Assembly: GCA_015680685.1 (NCBI GenBank)
Contig: MNCI01002984.1
Location: forward strand, 355,279 to 419,278
Source: Gnetum montanum
Lineage: Eukaryota; Streptophyta; Gnetopsida; Gnetales; Gnetaceae
Reading direction: 5' to 3'
DNA: 64,000 bases
The position numbers were made by a program, and so were the translations under genes. Each line of letters begins with the position of its first letter. The stretch's first letter is position 1. This document shows, in pieces, positions 48,181-60,469 of this stretch. The notes under the pieces are model-generated. The model saw only the letters and a program-made list of their open reading frames with translations, was not told the origin of the DNA and ran no database searches.

Positions 48181-48981
48181 TGATGAGTGGCGAGGTACCC
48201 CTACACTTAACCATACGAATATGAGGGTTACACGCGCGATCTGGTCGAACTCCAAGGACTAAGTGCTTACGCGCCTTATGGAACACTTAAGGTTAATCAA
48301 TCGGTATCTTCCCATACTTACTTGTATTGTCACAGTTGTATGGTTAAGTAAGTCTGAGGTATGTGATTTTTATGTCTTTTATCTTTTTATCGCCTATGCT
48401 AAGAAAGGAAAGGGTGAAGAGACTAAGTAACTAACTTTCACTAACTAAGCTTTAATTGTCCTAGCATCAATATCCGTTCCTACTTGCCGTACACACTCTG
48501 AACTAGTGTAACGCTACTGGGATTACCAAACACTATTCGTTATTGGGTTACCAAGCGTAGCACACGTGCTCGAAGCGATCGTACTGAATGCACTTAATTA
48601 GGAGTTGAGGGTTGAGAGAGATTAATTATATAATAAAGCATTTAAGAATTTAACATTAATTAAATCCTAATTAGCTTAGTCCATGCACTGCAAGGTTTAT
48701 TAGAAAGTTCGTCTTTATTTCCGTACATAAATGTGTGCTCAGGTACAATTTGCTCAAATAAAGATCTGTTCACTTTGAGACTCCTACTACGGGCACATGG
48801 AAATTGTTTTATCTCTGGAATGGTAAAATTGCTAGAGTTTAGCTAAGGGTCTAGATCTAGATGAGGAAACAAGGGAAAGCCGCCTCTTATTTATAGATAA
48901 GGCGATGGGCTGTGATATCCCGTACGCAATATCGCAGGGGTCAACGCGATATCGTAGCCCATGCGATATTGTGTCCCATCA
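48181..48981 (-). repeat. 5' LTR of the gag-protease gypsy element
   Basis: 801 bp. GATATC/GCGATATCG motifs lie at 48,913-48,970 next to CTTATTTATAG, the minus-strand promoter. Primer site at about 48,162-48,180. Confidence 0.88.
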
Positions 48982-49676
48982 CAAGTTTTATGGGTGTGTA
49001 TTTTTTTCGTTTGTCCCAATTAGGGATAGTTCAATTTGAGCTGTATCTTATTCCTTTTAAAGATTCTCACCTTAATTAAGGTCAATTTAGTTATAGGTAT
49101 TACACCATTATTACAAAATATTTTGTGGATTTTTCTTTCTTTTTTGTGTTTTAATTTTGTGCAAATCATGGCATCCAAGGAAAGAGAGATCAAGAGCAAA
49201 GAGGTGAAGATCTTATAGCTACTTTAAAGTGATGAAATTCACAATGCCGTTACAAACAAATAAGGTAATGAAGAAATGAAGAGAAAGAAGAAAGTTGCAA
49301 GAAAGTGAGGAGAATTGTTTAGGAGGATAACCTAAGTAATTTCATCAATAAACATGAGTTATCTAAATGATCCTTTAAGATTGATGATGTTGATAATGTT
49401 CAATGATGTAAGTGTGCTGCCCTTGGAAAACATCGATCAACACCACTCGAGTCTCAATAGTAGCAATATGAGAGGGCAAACTCAAGGTGGATTATGCCTT
49501 AATGCTCAGCACCTTGTGTCATAGCATAGCACATAACATGTTAGCCATTGTTTAGATGAGTTAGTAAGGTCATAAGCATTAATTACACAACTAGGACAAC
49601 CAAGTGTATGCATATACATACACAATAGACATACAACAGATAGACTTCTTATAAGGACTATGATACGTTCCTATAT
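48982..49676 (+). other. Interval between two elements, possible older gag start
   Basis: ATG at 49,168 opens MASKEREIKSKEVKIL before stops. It resembles the MASK start of the family-B Gag at 50,735. With 41,697-41,903 it may be the LTR and leader of an older element. Evidence is slight. Confidence 0.3.
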
Positions 49677-50610
49677 TGGCGTAGGGATACCTCTCCTGAT
49701 TCCCTTGTTCTGCCCTACATATGAATTTTTCGAGCTTGAAGGAGACATCTTGAAAGGCTAGGAGATGTCTTAATTGAGACTTGGAGGTGATAGGAGATGT
49801 CTTGCTGAAGTGTAGAAGTCATTAGGAAGATGTCTTATCTAGGGAGAAGGCATCTTGAAGGAGATGTTTCCCCAAACAAGAAGATGTCTTGGGCAAGACG
49901 TCTTGTTATGAAAGGAGATGTCTTAGCCCAAGAGAAGACATCTTTAGAAACATAAGACATCTTCCTTGAGAGCTGGGTTAACACAAAAGCATCTTCCCAA
50001 GGTTAGAGATGACCCATACAGCCAGGGAAATTTTTGAAAAACACTTGTTCCAATTTAAGAAATAGCTAAAACAAGATGAAAAAGGATGAAAACAACCAAG
50101 GAGAAGGTGAAAAGACTTAGGAAACATCTCAAGAACCTCAACGTAAGTTGAGAAAAGGCTTCTAAGTTTATGATTTTCCGATTGTCCATAAATATTGATG
50201 TAATTCACCATTCTTGGGATCACCTAGACCAAGAGCAAGAGAGATGTTTTTAAGGAGTAGAGCATGTGAAAAAAGAGCAGTTATGCAAGGAATTTGAGTG
50301 AGAGACAAGGGAGAGAACTTGAGTGAGGTTAATAGATTCTCTTATGAGTGTCTTGTCTAGAGCTTTGGCTTCATGGTGAGCAATTGAGGATTGAGAGGGA
50401 ACATGTGTAGCCTCTAAGATTCTTGGAAGAGTTGTGAGGTGAGCTTGGCTCCTCATCTTTGATGTATTTTATCTATATTTTAAGAGTTTTCTTAATATAA
50501 GGAAGTTTTTCTTCATTTCATTGTATTGCTTTTGTTTTCTAAGCTAGATTTGCTTGGAAGTTGGGAAATGGGTCCTTTTGGGGTCTATTAAGGTAGTGGC
50601 CCTTGCACAA
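49677..50610 (+). repeat. 5' LTR, family B
   Basis: 934 bp. GATGTCTT/AAGACATCTT half-site pairs recur at 49,744-49,970, at least ten times. TTAAGAGTTTTCTTAATATAAGG near the end is shared with the 3' LTR. Confidence 0.85.
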
Positions 50611-50734
50611 GATTAGTATCAGAGCATTAGGTTTGTAGAAATCTAAACATTAGCATTTGGTTTGGAGGAATCCACACATTTGTGTTTGGTTTGGAGGAAT
50701 CCACACTTATATTGGATTAAGATTTCTCTTTGGG

Positions 50735-51850
50735 ATGGCTTCTAAGAAGAAGACTAATCAAGATCTTGGAAAAAAGATTCAAGAGCTTAAAGACTCCTTT
50801 AAGGCTTTTGTGGTTGAAATGCAAGAATTTCTTCCCAAGGTAAGGACCATCAAACACCAAGATTTTGGAGAAACTTCAAGAAAAAGTAAAGAGGAGATTG
50901 AAGACAAGAATCCTTTTGCTACTTTGCAAGGATCAAGAGGAAGAAATGATAGAAAAACTCTAATGAGAGAAGGGACTAGAACTCAAAGGTATGAGCCAAG
51001 GTTTTCTTTTCATAATAATGAGGAAAATGATGATGAAAGGTTTTTAAAGATGTTAAGAAGTGCTTTAAGAGATCCTCATGTGGATATTTCCATCTTTAAA
51101 GGTGTTGAAGGTACAAATTTCTTTCTTTCTTGGTTTAGAGCTATGAATAGGTATTTTCTTCTTGAGTAACTTTCTATTGAGACAATGATTCATGTGGTGG
51201 AGAGAAAAATTGAAGGGTCGACAGCTAAATGGTGGAAAAAGGAATGTCTCAAATACCTTGAAGAACATGAAAGACCTATCGAGAGTTGGCAACTCATGGA
51301 ATTCATGCTAAAGAAAAAGTTTGAAAAGACATCCTTTCATCATGAAGACATCAAGAAGCTAAAATTTATTAGACAAGGAGATCAAGAGGTACAAGATTTT
51401 TATGTTGAATTTTGTAGAGCCTTGAAAATAGTTGATGTCTATTGAATTGAGTATGAGCAAACTTTTAACTTCATTAGTGGATTAAGGATGCAATATTAGC
51501 AAGAATTAGCATTCTATGAGCCTAACGTTCTTAATGAAGCCTATGATCTTGCTCTCAAGGTTGAAATGAATATCACAAAGTTTGGCTTAAAGAATGATAA
51601 AGATAAGAAGAAAATGGATGAGAAAGACACAACTCACCAATCTAGGAAATCATCCAAGGAGGATGGTAAAGATGAGTAAAAAAAAGAGAAGGAAATGGAG
51701 TCTACTTCTCCTAGGAGGGGAAGAAGAAAGGAACGATTTCCAAGAGGTAAAGATCATGGTAAAGATATAAATATGGTGAATCAGGTCATAAACAATGGAA
51801 ATACACAAAGCCAAAGAAGAATGCCTTTAAGGGAAAGGAAATTGAAACTA
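50735..51850 (+). pseudogene. Family-B gag
   Basis: One frame from MASKKKTNQDLGKKIQELKD with a stop after FLLE (51,167) and others near 51,443 and 51,498. The capsid block is GSTAKWWKKECLKYLEEHER, then IESWQLMEFMLKKKFEKT and RQGDQEVQDFYVEFCRAL, typical of gypsy retrotransposon Gag. A basic tail follows (RRGRRKERFPRGKDHG). The zinc knuckle near 51,770 reads YKYGESGHKQW: both first Cys are Tyr, G-to-A changes. Confidence 0.85.
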
Positions 51851-52330
51851 TGCAAGAGGATGAACATGAATCTTCAAAAAGGGGATATGAACATGATCCT
51901 TTGCATATCTTTGAACAAAGTGAATTGAATAGTTGTATTTTTGCTAAACATGTTAGTGCCAATAAGGATGTTATAAAGAAGAGTTTATTTAGAGCTCATT
52001 GTGATGTTAAGGATTATTCATTGAGTCTACTCATTGATGGTGGAGCACAAGAAAATGTGATTTTTGCCAAGGTGATGAAGTCATTGTAGTTAGCTACAAT
52101 TCCTCACCCTAATCCATCAAAGCACATTGGTTAATGAAGAATCATTATAACTAAGTTAAGGAATAATGCATTATGGATTATTCGATTGGAAGTTTTCATG
52201 ATCAAATTCTTTATGATGTATTTGCCTATTAATTGTTTAGATCTCATATTTGGTAGACCATGGAATTACAATAATAAGGCTATCTTTGATTGTGAAAATA
52301 ATAGTTGGACTATAAGATGAGACAATCATA
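51850..52330 (+). pseudogene. Family-B protease remnant
   Basis: The frame 51,850-52,089 ends in SLSLLIDGGAQENVIFAKVM, where LIDGGA is a retropepsin active site with its Asp kept. After a stop, LIFGRPWNYNNKAIFDC (about 52,245-52,300) is the second conserved block. A frameshift separates it from gag. Confidence 0.75.
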
Positions 52331-53025
52331 AGTTTAGGTTGTTATCCACTATGGCTAATAATGAGGTTGGTAATTTGAATTCTTCATTGATTCTTCCTCA
52401 CGGTAGGGAGATTGTAAGGGTGAATGTTATTCGTGATGATGAAATTTTCTTTGATTTTGAAGAGGATGCAGTTGATATCAATGCTATTACTAAATGCGTA
52501 GAGTCTCATATGAATGAGAAGAAGGTTGATTTTGCTACCATTAGATCTTGGATGCTGATGACAATAGTATGTTGCATGATGCTTTTGGGCACTTGTGTAA
52601 TTGTTAGGCTAAAGTTTGTGTTGACAAAGAGATGCCAGAAGAATAAGGAAGATTAGTTGGTAGCAAATGGAGAAATGCCATTGCTATATAAGCATAGGGT
52701 AAGGAGGCCTACTCCATGGATTGATGTTAACAATTAATTTTCTAGATTCTTGTGTCACTTTTCTGCAAGTTTGAGTCATTATGGGGATGCAAGGGAAGCA
52801 TTCCAAGAAGATACTCAAATAAAGGAAGCATGGTGGGGCATGGGGACAAGCCTCCACGAGCAAAGGAAGCTCAAAATTAAAATCTCAAATGATACTCATT
52901 CTTATATTTTTAATGCATTAAGTCTTGATTGTTGTGCTAAGTGTGATGGACTTGAGTCATGAGGGCATGATGCCTTCCAGCTTGTGAAAGGTCATGAAGC
53001 ATGAAATTTTTAACGATGGGAGAGT
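52331..53025 (+). other. Family-B 3' region with unassigned frame
   Basis: The open stretch 52,339-52,656 (LILPHGREIVRVNVIRDDEI and following) has no family I recognise. It lies where pol would follow the protease and may be remaining polyprotein or chance. Confidence 0.4.
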
Positions 53026-53930
53026 TGGTGTAGGGATACCTTTCCCTATTCCCTTGTTCTACCCTACATATAACTTTTTGTAGGTTTTGAGCTTGAAGGA
53101 GATGTCTTGGTTGAGACTTGGAGATGATAGGAGATGTTTGGAAGTTAGAAGGAGATGTCTTGTTGAAGTGCTGTCTCTGAGAAGACATATTGTTTGGGAA
53201 GAAATCTTGGTAAGACATCTCGTCATGAAAGGAGACATCTTGGCCCAGGAGAAGATGTCTCTTAGAAACCAAAGATGTCTTTCCCAAGAGTTGGGTTACA
53301 CAGAAGATGTCTTCCCAAGGTCATAGATGACTTGTACAACTAGGGAAACTTTTGAAAAACATCCATCCTAATTCGGGAAACAACTAAAATAAGATGGAAA
53401 AGGATGGAAATAGTTGGGTAGAAGGTAAGAAAACTTGGAAAATATCTGATGAACCTCAAACTAAGTTGAGGAAAGGTTTCTAGGTTTCTTATCTTTCAGT
53501 TGTTCATAAATATTGATGTAATTCACCACTGTTGGGATCACTTAGACCAAGAGCAAGAGAGAGAGATCTTAAGGAAGGAGAGTTTGGTCAAGAAGAAAGC
53601 TTGTGTAAAGAATTTGAGTGAGAGGCAAGGAAAAGTACTTAAGAGAGGTTGAGAGAATCTCTTATAAGTATCTTGTCTTGAGCTTTGGCTCCATGGTAAG
53701 TAATTGCGGATTGAGAGGGAACATGTGTGGCCTCTACAATCCTTGGGAGAGTTGTTAGTTGAGCTTGGCTTCTCATATTTGATGTATTTTCTCTATATTT
53801 TAAGAGTTTTCTTAATATAAGGGAGTTTTTCTCCATTTCATTGTGTTGTTTTTGTTTTCTAAGCTAATTTTGCTTAGAAGTTAGGAAATGGATCCTTTTG
53901 AGATCTATTGAGGTAGTGACCCTTACACCA
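53026..53930 (+). repeat. 3' LTR, family B
   Basis: 905 bp, same termini and GATGTCTT half-sites as the 5' copy, ending CCTTACACCA. Confidence 0.88.
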
Positions 53931-54659
53931 TATACTAATGCATTTAATTCTAAGCCCAAGTTCAAAGAGAGGGTGGTGGCTTGAGCATCAAAGCTAAAGC
54001 TTGTCTACAATCCTACATATCCTTGTGACGAGGTTCACAAGGTATCTAGACCCATGTAGTTCTAAATGATTGTTAAAGTATCATGGAATCACAAAGGATC
54101 TTCATGCTCTTGTGGCCCTTGTTTTAGAGGGAAATAACCTTCGATCCAGCAACAAGGTATGTTTTCCTACAAATGATCCTTTAAGGTTAGCAATAAAGAT
54201 AAAGCTAGGAAAGGCTAGCAAGGGCATTTAGGCATGTATTAAGTATGTCAATATTGACAAACCTTATTTTTGTTTTACTTTATTTTCAAGTTATATGGTT
54301 AAACTTGTTTGAAAAAGAAAAATTTATTAAATTTGAATCCCCTGTTCTTTTTTCAAAAGAGTTTTATATTTAGTTCCTTTGTTAGTTTTCTAAGTCCAAT
54401 TATAATTTCATTTAATAAAATTAATGAAATATAAATCTTGAATAGAACATATAAGAATATAATAAATAAAGCAATTAAAAAATACATTATAAGGATAGTT
54501 CCATATCCAGGTAGAAACAATGTGATTAAGGATGTTTAAGTGTGTAAATACTTACCACCTAGCACATTAAATACACAATTTTGATCATAGTGCAATAAAT
54601 TCCTTACAATTTATTTTTGCAAAAGTTAGAATTTATCACTAAGTGCTCCCAGCATGAAC
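53931..54659. other. AT-rich interval
   Basis: Right flank of the family-B element and left of a family-A LTR. Nothing is recognisable; the LTR's missing 5' part may be hidden here. Confidence 0.4.
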
Positions 54660-55393
54660 AAAGTATCTAGAATTTTATTCGAGTGATGATGTACCTGAAC
54701 ACATTTTCATGATGACAATATGATCAAGATCTATTTACCTTCATTGTAACACTTTGCATACTTTAATAATTTTCTTAATTACAATCTAATTTATTAATGT
54801 ACTTGGGCATAATATTTACCTTTCCATGCATATTAATTACTTGGAAAACTGAGAATGACTAGTTTTGAGCATAAATGAATAACTATTTGATAACCTAGTA
54901 GTGACATTACTTAGTACACTCATCAATGTGTTGCTTGGTAATGTTAACAATAGCTACACTAGTTTAGGATGTGTATGGTAGACTGGAATTAGACACTCAT
55001 TGCCTCAAGCTAGTCTGAAATTTACTTTGCAACACATTACGCTACACTAGTTTAGGATGTGTATGGTAGACTGGAATTAGACACTCATTGCCTCAAGCTA
55101 GTCTGAAATTTACTTTGCAACACATTACACTAGTTAGATTAATTTGTTATATTTTTAATATTTTAAGAAGAATATTTTAAATATGATTGTGACAACATCA
55201 ACATCGTATGCCTCAGTCATACTCAATCATATGTTTTAGGCCACACAAGTATGGTTAGGAAGATAATGACTAGTGACCAACCACCCAGTTGTCTAGATAT
55301 CCACACTAGTCCAAACTATGGAATTTGACCAAGTTGCATGTAAAAACTTGTGAGTTGTATAGTTGTGCTTAGGATCTACTCTATCACTCATCA
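54660..55393 (+). repeat. Partial 5' LTR of the truncated family-A element
   Basis: GAGTGATGATGTACCTG, GATAACCTAGTAGTG and TGGTAGACTGG match the R/U5 region of 13,780-14,643; it ends CACTCATCA. The GATATC/TATA part is not recognisable. Confidence 0.65.
54953..55128 (+). repeat. 88-bp exact tandem duplication in the LTR
   Basis: GCTACACTAGTTTAGGATG and the whole 88-bp unit recur at 55,041 without a difference, in an LTR otherwise highly diverged. The single-copy form is seen in the other family-A LTRs. Confidence 0.9.
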
Positions 55394-55526
55394 TTAGTAT
55401 TATTGTTGGGGACTAGTGCTAGTGACTTAGATAATTAGAATCATACAAGGATTACTATTAGAGCATAAACAATTTATCTCATAAGAATAATATTCTTTTA
55501 CTTGAGTACACTAAAGTAATTGAAAG

Positions 55527-57330
55527 ATGTCTTCCTTTCACAAGGCTAACTGCCCACCTGCTAATGACTCTACAAGGGGATGTGACATGACAATTAAGAA
55601 TAGGGTTGACATGCCCTAGCAATTTAAAGTATTCCACCAACATCCTAATTCTTGCTATTTATATTTCAATTTAATTCTTCTCTAGGATGATTAGTTGTGA
55701 TGGAGGAACTTGAAAGGCAACATTATGTTGCTACTAATCATTTAGTTCTATCAAATGCATACGATGACATTGATGAAAGTGGGATTTGAAGAAATTGTCA
55801 ATGATTACATGGTGGTTGAGGAGATTTCTAGGTCCTATTTACAAAAGGATAATTTCATGGAGGCATACCATGAAGTTACCAAGGAAAAGGAAACCACTAA
55901 TCTATTAACATCATAGTCTAAAAAGGAGGATAGTAATTATCGATATGGTAGATTGCATCATCAAAATCTTGCAACCCATGCTGTAGATGATATGATAAAT
56001 CCATAGCTACATTTAGTGTTGGCTAGTAACCAAGGAAAAGGGAGTGTATGACCCAACACAATGATGACTTTCAAGCCTAGATCTTTAAGTAGGTCATCCA
56101 AAGAAAATCAAAGGAATCATTGAAAGAGAGCTAGTTAGCATAGCTCTCTTAGTTCTTCATCATCCTCATCCTCATCATCATTAATCTCTATTAAGAGTGA
56201 ATGTGGCCAAGATAGGAGGGATAAAGACAAATGACCTAGTAGAGATAACTAGAGAGATCATAGCAAGGATGAAGGAAGAGAAGGGAGATGAACTAAGAAC
56301 TAGACCATAGAGTTGAAAGAAGGTATAATAAACTCCACAAAAGGATGCATTGTCATAACAGAAACCATGACGATAGAGATGATTATGATGAATCCTTACT
56401 TACTACTCACAATATGATGAACATTAGGAAGGTAGTCTACATTTTCACCAAGCATCAAAGGGATAGCTAGGTCCAATGGTTTGACATGAACAAAATTCTT
56501 AAGTTTGAGGGAGGCAACAATGCCAAATTAGGGCACTATTTACAAACTTTTAAAAATAAATTATAGAAGCTAAAACTATTCTCTAGAACATTTATCAAGG
56601 AAGCTAAAAGTTGGTACCAGTTCTTAGAATTAAAATTAATTTAAAGGTGAAGTATAATGTTAAAGATCTTAAATGACAAATATCAGAAATACTTTAGATT
56701 GTCCAATTTGAGAAAGAAGATTTAAATTCAAAGACAAGATAACCATGAGTCCCTTGATATAGCCTTAAGTAGCTATTACTCATTGTTGTGCAAATATGTA
56801 GGCCATGACTTCTCTCAAAGGAAATACCTATGACATATCATAGATGGACTCAGAAATAAGATAAGGGAAACTCTTGGGCTCTATGCCCAAAGAAGAATTT
56901 TAGAGATGAAAGCCCATCAAATTCAAAGGTTGATTGATCAAATAATAAAGGAAGAAGATGAGTAGAAAAAAAGAGATAGCATTAGGAAGTATAATAGAAA
57001 CCACTCTCCCAGCAAAAAGGAGGTCACTGTGAGTAGGAAGAGGAAGCATTATTGGAGGAAGTGGTCCAATAGAAGACTTTGTTGATATTAAAATTTGTTC
57101 CTAAGATATTGGTCAAAGTTGATAAAATGTGGGACTCAACTGATGAAAAATTCTCTCTTCAACTGATTGTGGACAAGAGAATGGAGCAAGGAAAAACTAA
57201 AAATAAGGACAAGAGATAGAAAAAGGACACTAGTAAGGATTACTACTAGCATAAATGAAAAGAAATTGTAGTAAAGAAGGTTACATGTCAAAATTTGAAG
57301 CATAAATTACTTAATGTGGATTCTAAAATT
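55527..57330 (+). pseudogene. Gypsy gag of the truncated element
   Basis: Starts MSSFHKANCPP. Readable blocks are NNAKLGHYLQTFKNKL, RTFIKEAKSWYQFLELKLI, LNDKYQKYFRLSNLRKKI and YLHIIDGLRNKIRETLGLYA-like segments near 56,830-56,890, matching the innermost element. More than 20 stops were seen. Confidence 0.7.
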
Positions 57331-58690
57331 ATGTCAAAATTTAATGAAAATAATTAAAATTTAATTCATCACAAGTCTTAGTATTATATCATGAGTCATG
57401 ATCTTCCACCATGAACTGACCATGGGTCATGGTTCTTCACCATAAGTTGACAGTGAGTCACAGTCTATTCATCACAAGTTGATCATGGGTTATGGTATGT
57501 TCACCACGGGTTCACTATGAGTCATGGTGAAAAAATCAAAAGTTTTTGGTTATTTTAGAAGCTTGTATCTCCCTCATTATTTGGAGTTTAAGGTGATCTT
57601 GGACTTATTGGGAAGCTTATTATTTCAAGTTTCAAGTTCATTTGATTAGTTAACTTTAGCTTGGAAAATTGTCACTTAGAACAATCTAATTTTGTTATAA
57701 TGCTTTAACATGAGTCTTGGAATAATACCATGAGTTGGGATTGACCACCATGACTCATGGTTGATCTTTTATAATAAATTTTATGAACATGAGTAGTGGT
57801 GGCCTTGTGGTTTGATTCTATGAATATCATAAGCTAATCACAAGTTGTTGTTAGTTCATGGTGCTATAGAAAATTTTAATTTCTTTGAATTTTGAAATCA
57901 AATTTGAATGAAACTTGGTTTTTTGGAGTTGGCTCAAGCTGCTAAACAACCTAATATGAGGAGTTGGTATAATTGAATTAATTTTGTAAATGAATTAATT
58001 GATCCCACTTAAAGAACCTTTAATCTTCTAGGCACAATGCAAAACCTAAACTATAATAAATTTGATGAAATTATGAATAAGAATGAATTGATCATGATAT
58101 AAACTGAACAATGATTAGTAAGAGTGTTAGTAACTATTGTTGAATGTTGAATGATGAGTGAAAGTGATGAATGAGAATTAGTGAAGTAATGGTTATTGAT
58201 AATATTATGATGAAATGTTGCTAATCATAAATTGGAGAATTTTCTAACATTTTCAATTTTTTTGTTGAAGCATCATTTACAACCCCACATATATATAGCC
58301 AAATGATGCAGCCATATTAGTGTATGATGGAGCAAGCCTTTTTTTTTTTTTTTGGAAAAACTATGTTGAAAATTGAAGGGGCAAGAGAGATTAGGGTTAG
58401 CATCTAATTACATTATCTTATCAATATTTTATGAGAGGAGAAATAAATGGAATTTGCTATTTTATCCTACATGATATGAAATTCAAATATAATTTACATG
58501 GCTTTGGTCCCTATTTTATGAAAAAGCTAATTTATCTTCACTTTGTCTTTGACTTTTGCCTTTTGTCTTCAAAACTTTCCTTGATTTTACTATATTTCCA
58601 TATTTATATATGATCTTCTATCACCTTGAATATTTTCTTGTTGAACCTATTCCTTTGCTTTGTTTGCAATCCACATTGTGGGTGTGAAAC
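57331..58690. other. Non-homologous insertion inside gag
   Basis: About 1.35 kb between Gag capsid and zinc knuckle, with no counterpart in the other gypsy elements. It contains a 31-32 bp minisatellite (57,391-57,530), further CATGAGT/CATGACTCATGG motifs near 57,750, and a T-run (58,339-58,353). No terminal inverted repeats were found. Confidence 0.45.
57391..57530 (+). repeat. Degenerate minisatellite, 31-32 bp units
   Basis: Four units and a partial fifth, each opening with a variant of ATGAGTCATGGT followed by TTCACCA and AGTTGA. Unit starts are at about 57,391, 57,422, 57,453, 57,485 and 57,517. Confidence 0.75.
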
Positions 58691-59540
58691 TTGGGTTGAA
58701 TGTGAGTGTCCAAGGTCCATGCTAGAACCAACATTTTAGACTCTCATTTAGATGATACATGATGTGACATATGCCAATACAAACATTTTGAGGGATGTTG
58801 TCTAGTTTTTTTGCACATCTAGGAGTATGGGATTTATAATTTAAATCCAAAATTCATGAAGACGCAAGTACCCAAGAGGTTGCCTTACCCTCAAGGTAAT
58901 TACAGGTAACCCTACCAACCATAATAATACTATACTAGTGAGGATTCATCTCAACTATAGGACTACTATTAGTAACTATGGCAAAATCCACACTTGTGGA
59001 GGATACTACCATCAATGTAGTAATATCCTTGTAGGTAACCTAACCCTTATGGTTGTTAATTCTAGTAGCCTATGTTTCCAAGTGATTCTACCAGTCATGT
59101 CTCTTCTCATCACTATTATTCTTTAGATTATCACAAGCCCACTACTTCACTTGTTTAATCTCACTCATATGATCGTTACCCATCATAGCACTTGCAACCT
59201 TACTTTCCTAATCCCTTATCATATGCTCCACCCATGTAAGATGAAATGCTACCAGAGTTGTAAACATGCAAGTGGATTACAACTTAAGTAGTTTTAAGTG
59301 CAAGCCCTAGAAAAATTCATTCTTTAGACTTGCTAGTCCACCTAAACCTATGCAACCATTTGTGGCTATAGATCACATACGTACATCCTCCTAGATGCAT
59401 TCCGAGTCACCTTCAAACCAAGGCATAACAAATGTCCAAATTGTAATGTTAACCCATGTTGTTACCAATTGGATTAAGATAGGAAATCCTTTTAGGAAGA
59501 GAACCAATCTTGAAAGCCCTCTTATCTACCCTTAGATCAT
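58691..59540 (+). pseudogene. Gag C-terminal zinc knuckle region
   Basis: CDICQYKHFEGCC at about 58,755-58,795, the same knuckle spacing as the other copies, then EYGIYNLNP and a Pro/Tyr-rich tail with many stops. Confidence 0.65.
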
Positions 59541-60000
59541 ATAGAAAGCTCTATGCATGGCTCTATTAGATATAGGTTCTAGAGTTAATTTAATCTTGTA
59601 AATAATGTTCAATTCCTGGAACCTACCTTCTTTAAAAAAGGTAACATTAGACTACAACTTATCGATTAGTCTATAATCATCCCCTTGGGATTGGTAGAAG
59701 ACATTGTAACCATCATTAGTGGGTGATTATATCTTACTAATTTTCTTGTAATCCATATTCATAACTATAAGAGGGAGTTTCTTATCATCATGGAAAGAGC
59801 TTGGCTGAGCACCATTGATGCCAAGCTAAGAATTAGGGACTTATCCTTAGAAATTTTCAAGGAAAATGAACACAAAGTTGGAGAGAAGAAGCATATTTCA
59901 TGCATCACATACAGTAACATAAGGTGCAATTGTATGTAGAAATATAGGTATTTAAACAAAGAATAATCACAACATGTAAATCATGTGAAGAGTCAGTGGA
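59541..60000 (+). pseudogene. Gypsy protease remnant with Asp kept
   Basis: ALLDIGSRVNLI at about 59,557-59,595 retains the catalytic Asp that the two minus elements have lost. The downstream flap and G-R-x-W blocks are broken by stops and shifts. Confidence 0.7.
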
Positions 60001-60469
60001 TATGATAAAGTATCTATATGTAGCATCCACCAAGTAAGAAGACATCTAGTGGTTGATAAGAAATGATAGATGTAGGTTGACAATATGCATGGAACCTCAT
60101 GAAGCCCTCACAAATGCATACATTGATAAAATAGATGAGATGAAATAGTTAAAACAATAACTTTCCTATGTAGAAAATAGAAAAGAAGAAGAGATGGATT
60201 GGGAGAAGTTGAAAATTCATAAAATAACTAAATTGAAGCTCATTAAACTCAAAACATTACCAAAAACTTTCAAATATACGTTCTTAAAAATGGTAAACTA
60301 GTAATTATAAATGCCTAGCTTACAGAGGGTTAGAAGTAGAAGTTATTGGATGTCATGAAAAAGTGGCTAAAAACCTTTGCTTAGTCATGTTATGAAATAA
60401 CAAAAATTGATCCATACATATGCCAACATAGAATCTACACTAATCCAACCATTAAGCCCAAATGATAGT

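Larger units (their letters stand above)
41904..48981 (-). mobile_element. Family-A gypsy element with gag and protease only, minus strand
   Basis: LTRs 41,904-42,683 (3') and 48,181-48,981 (5') with TGATGAG and TCATCA-type ends. CAAGT occurs at 41,899-41,903 and 48,982-48,986, a perfect target duplication. Beside the 5' LTR the minus strand has TTGGAGTCGTTGCTGGGGA (tRNA-Asp type). Gag (48,034-45,891) is followed by protease (about 45,430-44,640) and then directly by the noncoding tail: RT, RNase H and integrase are deleted. It is less decayed than the nest at 6-25 kb and so probably younger. It inserted about 0.9 kb downstream of the host gene. Confidence 0.9.
49677..53930 (+). mobile_element. 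Family-B gypsy element with gag and protease only
   Basis: LTRs 49,677-50,610 and 53,026-53,930 have ends TGG(C/T)GTAGGG and CCTT(A/G)CAC(C/A)A. Flanks TATAT (49,672-49,676) and TATAC (53,931-53,935) are a 4/5 target duplication. Primer site TTAGTATCAGAGC (initiator-Met type, one change) lies just after the 5' LTR; a purine run GATGGGAGAG precedes the 3' LTR. Gag (50,735-51,850) and protease (51,850-52,330) are present; RT, RNase H and integrase are not. It resembles the plant TR-GAG class of non-autonomous elements. Confidence 0.85.

Noticed and set aside
49744-49970. GATGTCTT repeats as a CRISPR or satellite array
   Set aside because: Spacing is irregular and the copies are confined to LTRs of one family.
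57391-57530. CRISPR-like array
   Set aside because: Units are adjacent without spacers and imperfect; a minisatellite in plant DNA.
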